The translations under genes were made by a program, and so were the position numbers. This document shows, piece by piece, positions 56,099-64,000 of a DNA stretch of 64,000 bases. The DNA is from Pyrus communis (taxonomy: Eukaryota > Streptophyta > Magnoliopsida > Rosales > Rosaceae), in NCBI RefSeq assembly GCF_963583255.1, contig NC_084813.1, positions 13,502,001 through 13,566,000 on the forward strand, in the 5' to 3' direction. The first letter of the stretch is position 1. Each line of letters opens with the position of its first letter. The notes beneath the pieces were generated by a model, which saw only the letters and a list, made by a program, of their open reading frames with translations, was not told the DNA's origin and made no database searches.

Positions 56099-58367
56099 TG
56101 ATAGGAGCATATTCATGCGACTTAAATGGCTTGTTCTCATGCATTTACGTTATGTTTCTCTCGTTATTTTAGTCCTTTATGCTTCTTTTGTGTGTTTTCA
56201 GGTTCTATGGGCCTAGGGAGCAAGAAAGTGCATTTTGAGGCCATTTGGAGCATTTTTGGGCATGGATTGGATAGCTTATCCATGGAGCCAAGAGGATGGA
56301 CGAATTTGAAGGCCTTGTATGCACTTGAAGACACAAAACAATGGCTCTAGCCCAATCAAACACATTATGCCATACAAACCAACCTATTTTAGGCCCATTC
56401 TATGTACTTAAACCCTAGCCCTTTAAACTAATTCATTTATCACTTATCAAACCATTCACTTATCACTCACCACATATCATTCACTTATCACTTAACATAT
56501 CATTCATTTATTTCACTTCCATACTCCTCTTAATTCCACATGCATTCTCACACATGCACATCATTCACTCACATTTCCACCATTCATTCTTTATTCCTTT
56601 CCAAACATCTCACATGCATTTCCACCTTCCTACTTCATCATTTCACCACATTCTCCCTCTTTAACTCACATGCATTCATCATAATTCACAACACAAAACA
56701 ACTTCATTGCCGTGGGTTCCCATTTCCTTTCCAAACATCTCACATGCATTTCTTCATTATTTCCTAACCCTACATGCATTATTTATTGCATCTTCACATG
56801 CATTCACACACAGTTTACACATTCAAACCGTGAGCTCCCATTCCTATATGCCATTTTCAGATTTCCACCCACTAACCTAGTCATCAACACATGCACTTCC
56901 ACCTTTCATCCACAATGATTCATGATTCATTCACTTTGCATCCTTTAAATCACATACTTTTCCATCATTAATTAGCCACTTGCATCTTAAACAAACAACC
57001 ATATGTTCCCTCCACTACTCCTATAAATACCCTTGCATTCATTCATTCAAGAACATCTCATTTCATACACAACACACCACAAACACTTCCATTCATTCTC
57101 TTTGCCGTGAGTCCCCTTATAATCCAAAAACCATCTTTCCATTTCCACCACTTCCCAACCCTCCAAACCACTCCTCTACCATTTCCATAATCCCCCAAAC
57201 CTCACCTTAGACCTTGTGCTACAATAACGAGGAAGATAAGAGGGCCTAAACGTTCATACAATTCAAGTTTGAGTTGTTGGAATGTTTAGGTGTTTCTTTG
57301 ATTTCAAAGTTTAAATTCAATTCTCTTTGTTTTGTACGTATGAGGAATGGAAGAGAAGAGTGCCTAAACGTTCATACAATTCAAGTTTGAGTTGTTGGAA
57401 TGTTTAGGTGTTTCTTTAATTTCAAAGTTATGAGGAAATAAACCCCCCTTTAGCTAGGGGGTGATTCGAAATAAATGTTTATATTTGCAATATGAATTGA
57501 TTACTTTTAATTACGTTTCATAAGTTGTGAATTCAATTTGTTTAACTATTTGATTGATATCCTATTTATGTATGTTTATTGAGAATGAACGCTTAATTTT
57601 CATGCATGAATATGACGCTAGAATATAAGTGAGTTTCACGTAATAGTTATGAACTTATATTCACAAGTAGTGGAGGTTGCTTATAAACAATCGCGTTAAA
57701 CAAATTCTTGGCATAAGTTTCATGCAATCATAGTAACGAATGCCTCGTCAACACTTATAGTTTTCATGTTGCTTAATGATTCTTGCTTGTATCTCTATTA
57801 TGCAATTCATGTAGGGAACTTGTGAGGAATGCTTTGGATTGTCGTATGCAATCATCCAATTCATTAACTTAAGGAAAACTTGACGGTTAATTTAAGCGGA
57901 CCTAATTAACCCGGGGCGTTGAGAATTAATGATTTGTTGAAATGCAATTGGAAATCTTTTTATTATGCAAGTGTAACATGTATGGAGATGAACCCCTTAG
58001 CTATTCTATCATCCATTCATTCCATTTCATCAATTCCATATTTACATTCTGTTTTAATTTGTTCATTTAATTTAATTTCGTATAAACTTAAATCCCCCTT
58101 TACTTTAATGTCAATTTAGTTAGAAATCATTTTAGTTTGTGTTTTTTTAAAGCATTTTGAGTTTTTGGTTTGTCTTAGTGTTTTAAACTTTAATTTTGCA
58201 TTCTTTGAGTCTAGTTTAGTGTTTTAAACTTTATTTTACGTTTTTGAGTCAGTTTCCAAGAGATTTGCATTCCCTCCTAATCCCCGGTCCAGAACGATCC
58301 CTACTTATACATATACTACAATTGATAAAAAGAGGGTTTAATTTGTGTGCGTATAAATCTCGCATCA
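56099..58367 (+). repeat. 3' LTR of the 10.6-kb element
   Basis: Same start (TGATAGGAGC) and end (CTCGCATCA) as the 5' LTR, with the TATAAATA box at 57022-57029. It is followed directly by the GTAAG duplication. Short ORFs in it are identical to those in the 5' LTR. Confidence 0.95.
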
Positions 58368-58372
58368 GTAAG

Positions 58373-58595
58373 AGCGACCAGCAATAGAGCCACCCTATTG
58401 AGGTTGTTCCTTAGTTGGCTGACACACCATAGCCGTAGCCATGGCTGCTGCTATGTTTTGTTTGTTGCGCCTTACTTGAACTTCTTCATCAGACTCCTCA
58501 TCTTCTCGTCTCATTTGCGCCCATTTTGCTTCCAATTTGGAATTGGATGAAGACCCCCAGTTGGAATCCGAAAAGGATCCAAAGATGGAATTCAT
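58373..58595 (-). pseudogene. PIF/Harbinger transposase, N-terminal part
   Basis: Starting MNSIFGSFSDSNWGSSS at 58595, it continues through an acidic/basic stretch (MRREDEESDEEVQVRR) and an Ala-rich segment to the retrotransposon insertion. An in-frame TAG lies about 20 bases before the insertion point. The frame continues into the downstream part at 47767. The ATG, TATA box and outer terminus of this side of the element are all preserved. Confidence 0.75.
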
Positions 58596-58983
58596 TGCAA
58601 ACTTGAATTGAAAAAGATTGAATTGAAAGAGATTGAATTGAAATAGATTGAATTCAAAGTTGTGTGAATTATAGCCTAATATCCACCCTATTTATAGCAA
58701 AAGAAAAATTCAAATCCAACGGCTAGCTGACGTCACTTAGTTGTTGGAATTAAATTTAAGTTGTAGTTTTTAAATAATAAATTATGTTTGGCCCTATGGC
58801 CCTTTGGCCCTCGGTTAGAGATGATTTTTTGTGACAGGGCTAAAACGAGCCCTTTGGCCCTCGATTGGAGACAGAGACAAATATGACCTTGTACTATTCA
58901 TTAAAATATTAATATCTTGGAGGATCTTGGAGGGCCAGAGGGCTAAAACGAGCCATCTGGCCAGCCCTCGGTTGGAGATGGCC
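58596..58983 (-). mobile_element. Terminal region of the split Harbinger element
   Basis: On the minus strand the element starts GGCCATCTCCAACCGAGGGC, followed by further GGCC-rich sub-terminal repeats (CCAAAGGGCCATAGGGCC). TAA at 58984-58986 lies just outside, the usual PIF/Harbinger target. The opposite terminus was not found to the left of 47309. GATTGAATTGAAA repeats at 58605-58650 form the leader. Confidence 0.75.
58689..58696 (-). promoter_or_regulatory. TATA box of the Harbinger transposase
   Basis: The minus strand reads GCTATAAATAGGGTGG, about 95 bases upstream of the ATG at 58595. It lies between the element terminus and the coding region, as expected. Confidence 0.65.
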
Positions 58984-58986
58984 TAA

Positions 58987-59995
58987 GCATCCAGGAACAT
59001 CCGTTAAAATTAGGGGTTTGGTTTGTGGAGATTTTTAGTTGGATTGTCTTGTCAAAGCTGGGATTATCAAGGTGAGTGGTTTATGTAATGTGTTGCAACT
59101 TATACTTATTTTCAAATATCTCTATTTCAAGTCAAGCATGTTAGATTATGGAAATGCTTTCAGATTAATTAATATAGTGATATGTGAATATTTGGAATTG
59201 TTCAATGTTCATAAATATTTTTATAAACTACTCATCATTACTACACCCGGTGTTAGTACTTGCCCCAGGATCAAGGTCGGTCTTTCACGTGTATGTTCAC
59301 ATCCACACCATACGCTCGCCTTGGATCCAAGTAGGTGTCAATCCTGTCCCACAGGTTGCAATAGACAACTCGGACCCATATGTGATCGCGCATTAGCGCC
59401 AGTCTTCACGTGATTGTAGTACTAGATCATAGATATTACACTCAGTCTTGTTCATATCAGAATTTCCGCTAAATGAACTCATGTGCAAGCATATTATTGA
59501 TGGAAAATTTGATGAGCAATAGATTATAATGTTGAGCAATAGTTTAATTATTGTTGAGAATATATTATATTATTGAGAATATATTTTATATTGTTGAGCA
59601 TTAGATTATATTGTTGAGCATGTGATATTATTATTTGTGATATGGCACTATGTGATAAATAATTTGATATTATTGTTGTATTTTCTATATTGACTAAAGT
59701 GACGTTACTTGAGTGGCATATTACATATTCTACTCACTAAGCGACGGTAGTTGTTGCTCACCCTTTACCTTTTATTTTACAGTTGAGTTATTTGACAAGA
59801 CAGGTGCTAGACGAGCTGAGTTTGTGTTAGACAAATGATTTAAGAGTTTTCTTATTTTTGTACACTTTGTAAGGATTTTGCAATATTTACTTGTATAAGA
59901 GAAGATATTGTTTTACGCTTTTAGATTTACTTTTACTTTTACTCGCACGCAGGCTGTGGGGTCCCACTGATCATCCCGGGTCCGGGACGTGACAT
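58987..59995 (+). mobile_element. LTR-like fragment
   Basis: The block from ACCCGGTGTTAGTACTTGCC near 59246 resembles 62714-62960 in the neighbouring LTR. It ends GGTCCGGGACGTGACA at 59979-59994, a typical LTR terminus. The 5' boundary is not visible. The ORFs at 59039-59413 have no domain. Confidence 0.5.
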
Positions 59996-60783
59996 TCAAT
60001 CAATTGTTTATTAAATATTATTTTCTCTATTTTTAATGGAAATTCTATAGAGACCGATTTTATTATGTGAATTCAGCTGCTTTAATTGGCTTATGAGGGA
60101 TTTATTCTAGCATGATCTAAGATTATTCATTTACTTCAAATATTTAACTTTCCTTTTGTCAATTTACACATATAAATACATTTAAAACATTTAAGTTGCA
60201 CGTAGCACGCCGTGATTCAAAAAATGTCTTCTACACATTCATGAGCGCATGCTTGAAGGCTAGTTTATATAATTTGCATTGAGATCAATGACCACAGATG
60301 TAATCACTAACTAACATCTTCTCCTTCCAATGTACATTAATTGATAACATAAAGTAACTCCAAACTCTTTAATGCATTGTTGTACGTGGAAGTAACTTGT
60401 AACTAAAAGAAAGGGAAACAAATCTTCTGCACTTGTTTTGTGTGTGGCTTGTGGTCTCTATTATTAATTGATGCATGTTAAATTTATGACAATAAAGTTA
60501 AGGGGGGTTAAGTTTATTAACACGTGTCAATTCATGACAGCAACCAAATAGAGACCACATACAAAATGGTTGCAGAAAATTTAAATTCAATGGTAAAGGG
60601 ACTCTCTTAAAGTGGGAATCTCCATGGATTTTTTGCCGGCACAATGTTTTATAATGTTGACATGAAAATTGACGTTAAACTGTAAGGTGACAGAGAGTCC
60701 TACTTTTGAGAGAGTCCTCTTAATTAACATTTCTCTATAACTAATTATGGCAAACTTTCAATGCACCACCTAAAAGTTCTAGC
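59996..60783. other. Spacer with a MITE copy
   Basis: Apart from the MITE at 60588-60738 and a 36-base match to the block near 36546, nothing is recognised. Confidence 0.4.
60588..60738. mobile_element. MITE (GGACTCTCTCAAAAGT family), copy 2
   Basis: The ends GTAAAGGGACTCTCTTAAAG and, on the minus strand, AAGAGGACTCTCTCAAAAGT are inverted. It contains ATAATGTTGACATGAAAATT, which is also in the copy at 42227-42382 (ATAATGTTATCATGAAAATT). Confidence 0.72.
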
Positions 60784-62466
60784 TGTAACGACCCGTTCCC
60801 AATTTTACGATTTTTTATAATTTTAATGAGTGAATTTACAAAAATGCCCTTCGAGGTAAATGCGTTGACTTTTGTTGACTGCTGTGTCATGTCATGTAAG
60901 ACTCATTTTCTTGGCGTATCCTCATAGTACTTGTCGCTACAGATGCATGGGTACAAGCGGAATGTAATTTGGAGTTATAACGAAGATTCTATGAACCTTT
61001 AAACGTCGAGGGCATTTTGGTAATTTGCCATTTGAAACACAGGTAGTATTTTGTCTGACCATTGGATGAGTGCCATGTGGGGCCACCCCCACTTTTCTGG
61101 AACTCTCTCTCTCTCTCTCTTTCTTTTTCTTCTTCTTCCGTAGCGCTTCTCTCTAACTCTCCAACTCTCAAACTCTCTAACTTTTTCTCTCAGCTCTCCC
61201 TTTCTCCCGTGAAACAAGCCACCATCATCACCAAAAAATTTTGGCTTGTTGAATATCAAAACCACCATTATCTACATGTCTTCACCACCATAAACCCAGT
61301 TTTGAGTTTTTGTTTCATTGAAAACGAATCCTAACCTCGAGTTCAAAGAAGAAGGTTTTGGCCCGAGACTTCTGAGCGTGATTCAAATAATTACCAGCCA
61401 TCTTTTGAACTCAAAAAAAAGTATAAATCGATTCCGCATGTTGTGTGCATGAATTTTTTTGTTTGGATCATGTGATTTGGTGGAGAAATAAGAAAGTTAT
61501 AACGATTTAAAGTTTGTCCAGTTTCCGGCGACGTCAGCCACTTTCGAGGTGTTTTATGGCCAAATCACGGTGGCATAGCCATCATGTAAGGTACCAATCT
61601 CTTCATCTTGTCAAGAACTATGATTTCCGTTTTTGAATCACTTGATTTCATTGAGTATTGACAAATTTATGGACGTTCAACTGTTGCCCAGAAATTCTGG
61701 CGAAGTTCCCTATTTTCCCACGGACAGCCGTCTTTCAGGCCATTTTCTAGCCATCTCCGGCAACAATTTGGATCTTAGCAAGTTTAATCTTGTTCTAAAC
61801 TTCTCTAGCTTCGTTTTGGTATATTATGGGTCGATTTTGGTTGACAAACAAGTGAGATATGGAGTTCCAAAGATTGCCCAGAAAATCTACAAAATTTGCA
61901 GAATCCGGCGAAATTTCGTTAAGGTCCGCCACTTGAACATTATAGCAATCGATGATCCGACCGTTGGATCGTTACAAAACTTTAATAATTACAGTATGTA
62001 ATATTTGAGGACCATAAAAACTTACGGATCAGGAATCCGAGGTACAGATCTTCCTGAATTGGACTTGTAAGTTTATAAAATAAAATGTTAACCGCCACTT
62101 AAATTTGCAATTGGTGGAGATCCAGCTGTTGGATCGTAATGAAACTTTAGTATGTTATTCTAGAAGCATAATATGGATCTTTGGAAGTTACAGATAGGAA
62201 ATCTAAGAAACAGATCTTCCGGATCGAGTTACGTAGGGTTGTGGACCCTACGATCGATCTTTAACTGACGGTTGACTTTTGGTCAATGGGTCTCAAATCA
62301 TTCTAGAACGTCCTTGGGGATGTGTTTTATGTAAATTACATGTTCTATCAGTAAGGATTCTGAGACGTGGTTTGATATTTGTTCTAGGCAACGATTGTTC
62401 GAGACATTTCGATATTCGTGCTAGGGAGTGTAACGCAGATCTCAGGTTAGTGGGCTTTTGGTTTTC

Positions 62467-62498
<32 letters not shown>

Positions 62499-63554
62499 TA
62501 TGCTTTACATTTTCCCAGAACTGTGTTAAATGGATTTACATTTTTAAATGCCATGTCAATTACATTACATGTTAGTATATGCATTACTATACATATGCAT
62601 AATATTTGTTGATACTGTAGAGGCCCAGATAAGTTTCAAGTGAGTATATCATGATGATGGTGATTACGGTGAGTATGGTTATGTTTAGATGCATTTAGTG
62701 CTCATTATCCTGCACCCCGGTGTTAGTGCTCCACCCATGGCCAGAGCCTAGCCTTCACGTGATCGTTCACCTCCCGCACCACATGCTCAACTTGAATCCA
62801 AGTCAAGTGTCAGCCTATCGTATAGACCACATTAGGTGTTTAAGACTCGTAGGTGACCTGCGATTCGTCGCACAACCTTCACGTAATCGTAGCACTTGAG
62901 CATACTTATTTACACCCAGCCTGTCATACAGACCACATTAGGTGGTTTCGACTCATGTGCAGGAATTAGTAGATGATCTATAGGCTCAGCTGTACAGGTC
63001 TGTTAGGTGACTCCAGCTAACATATTAGTTACATTGATTTATTTCACCTAGCTTACCTATTTTATTGCTGAGATACTTGACATGGCATATACTTGGTTTT
63101 CACTACTCTCGAGCATGATTTCTACATAGGTATGTATTACTATTTTTTGGGAAATTATACGGGTTTACAGTGAGGGGTTATTATTATTTTTAAAAAGATA
63201 AATGTGTTTTCAAAAACTTTGTTTCTGCCCACTCACATTTTCTGTTTTTCGCCCCTCCAGGTTTCAGCTACTGAAAGTTCGTATCAACGAGGATTCTTGG
63301 TGAGTCTTAGTATAAATGGCTACGTCTGAGGGTATAATCCTTGCCTACTTTACTGTATTTTACTTATGCTCTGACGTCACATGTGAATGGGTTCATTCCC
63401 GCTCACCAGTGCACTTTGGTATTTAGGCACTCTTAGGTTTAAATTTATTCACACTTTCCACATCACTACACTTTATGGCTTCGTCACCTTCCAGGTGTTG
63501 GTCAGCATAGCTCGATTCGGAGCCCTAGTGGACATTCTGGGTTAGGGTGTGTCA
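60784..63554 (+). mobile_element. Long LTR (2.77 kb), plus orientation
   Basis: It starts TGTAACGACCCGTTCCC and ends GGGTTAGGGTGTGTCA. It matches the minus-strand LTR at 42650-45100 at both ends and in the interior. A CT-microsatellite (61103-61121) and a (TA)n(CA)n tract (62468-62498) are present. No matching TSD is obvious (CTAGC left, ATAGG right). ORFs at 61062-61334, 61633-62001 and 62279-62575 carry no domain. Confidence 0.68.
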
Positions 63555-63567
63555 ATAGGTGACATTG

Positions 63568-63862
63568 TGTCACATCCCGGCCCGGGCCCCCACCACATCC
63601 CGGGCTCGACTCCACCGTAGCACGATATTGTCCGCTTTGGCCCCCGACCACGCCCTCACGGCTTTGTTTTTGGGAACTCACACGAGAACTTCCTAGTGGG
63701 TCACTCATAATGGGATTGCTCTCGCACGCTACTCGCTTAACTTCGGAGTTCCGATGAACTTCGAAGCCAGTGAGCTCCCAAAAGGCCTTGTGCTAGGTAG
63801 AGATGGGAATATACATATAAGGTTTACAGGATCCACTTCCCTGGGCGATGTGGGATGTTACA
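63568..63862 (-). mobile_element. Solo Cassandra LTR with 5S-like block
   Basis: On the plus strand it starts TGTCACATCCCGGCC and ends GGGATGTTACA. The 5-bp repeat CATTG lies on both sides (63563-63567 and 63863-63867). The 5S-like block (minus strand) spans about 63690-63785 and includes AACTCCGAAGTTAAGCG. It is a clean solo LTR, unlike the cluster at 36.7-37.6 kb. Confidence 0.93.
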
Positions 63863-63887
63863 CATTGTTTCTCTATAAAATTATATG

Positions 63888-64000
63888 AATAATGTTAGGT
63901 AAATTAAAATTTTAAATTAAGTTTGTAAATCATTTGATGTGTCACCAATAGGAAATAAAAAAGTTAATCAATACTTAAGTAATAATTGAATCATCAACAA
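63888..64000. mobile_element. MITE (GAGTAATGTTAGG family), cut by the window edge
   Basis: AATAATGTTAGGTAAATT, then TTGATGTGTCACCAATAGGA, match the MITE at 12338-12496. The right end lies outside the window. Confidence 0.7.

Larger units (their letters stand above)
47773..58367 (+). mobile_element. Young 10.6-kb LTR retrotransposon with rearranged interior
   Basis: The flanking 5-bp duplication GTAAG (47768-47772 and 58368-58372) is perfect. LTRs are 47773-50042 (2270 bp) and 56099-58367 (2269 bp). The interior contains a primer site, an inverted copy of internal sequence, a truncated extra LTR, a Gypsy pol-like fragment, an antisense ORF and several purine tracts. Reverse transcriptase, RNase H and integrase are absent, so it must have been mobilised in trans. 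It disrupts a Harbinger transposase gene. The pol fragment and tRNA-Asp primer suggest a Gypsy (Athila/Tat-like) relative. Confidence 0.93.

Noticed and set aside
1..64000. tRNA genes
   Set aside because: The only tRNA-like strings I found are primer-binding sites and SINE-type box A/B pairs; none folds into an evident full cloverleaf.

Overview
This is nuclear plant DNA from a eudicot, most likely a Rosaceae tree of the apple/pear type. The evidence is an intron-containing plastid-type lipoxygenase gene, Cassandra elements carrying 5S rRNA-like sequence in their LTRs, long AT-rich spacers, and densely nested transposons. The family-level call rests partly on remembered Rosaceae repeat families and is an inference. 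Only one intact host gene is visible. Nearly everything else is transposon sequence of several ages, and most long ORFs there are fragments or chance readings.

Layout. 1-3.1 kb: decayed antisense retroelement ORF plus LTR-like sequence. 4.1-5.3 kb: Mutator-like element with long inverted ends and a 9-bp target duplication (TSD). 5.5-10.5 kb: decayed Helitron Rep-helicase gene (minus strand), broken by a Tourist-like MITE and another insertion. 12.3-16.6 kb: a repeat hit by a MITE and a SINE, then a Gypsy LTR plus gag split by a 1.8-kb solo LTR. 17.8-19.4 kb: a deleted chromovirus that keeps both LTRs, integrase and chromodomain. 20.0-22.9 kb: an hAT-type element interrupted by a solo LTR, with a tandemly duplicated right end. 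23.1-27.8 kb: 13-lipoxygenase gene, minus strand, 8 exons, 906 codons, with MITEs in intron 2.

28-36.6 kb: spacer with small DNA transposons (hAT MITE, foldback element, CACTA MITE with another element nested inside) and a Copia-like LTR. 36.7-37.6 kb: head-to-head Cassandra cluster. 38.1-42 kb: decayed Gypsy gag-protease-RT with a MITE in gag. 42.65-45.1 kb: long LTR on the minus strand. 47.3-59.0 kb: a PIF/Harbinger transposase gene (minus strand) split by a 10.6-kb, very young LTR retrotransposon. 59-63.6 kb: LTR-type sequences. 63.57-63.86 kb: solo Cassandra LTR.

The most unusual object is the 10.6-kb retrotransposon. Its two 2.27-kb LTRs look identical except for one base in an A-run. 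A primer-binding site complementary to tRNA-Asp runs directly into a 175-bp inverted copy of its own internal sequence, followed by a truncated third LTR; this looks like template switching during reverse transcription. It lacks RT and integrase but carries an antisense coiled-coil ORF of 226 codons. No dedicated defence or metabolic gene cluster is visible; the system here is the transposons themselves and their nesting order.
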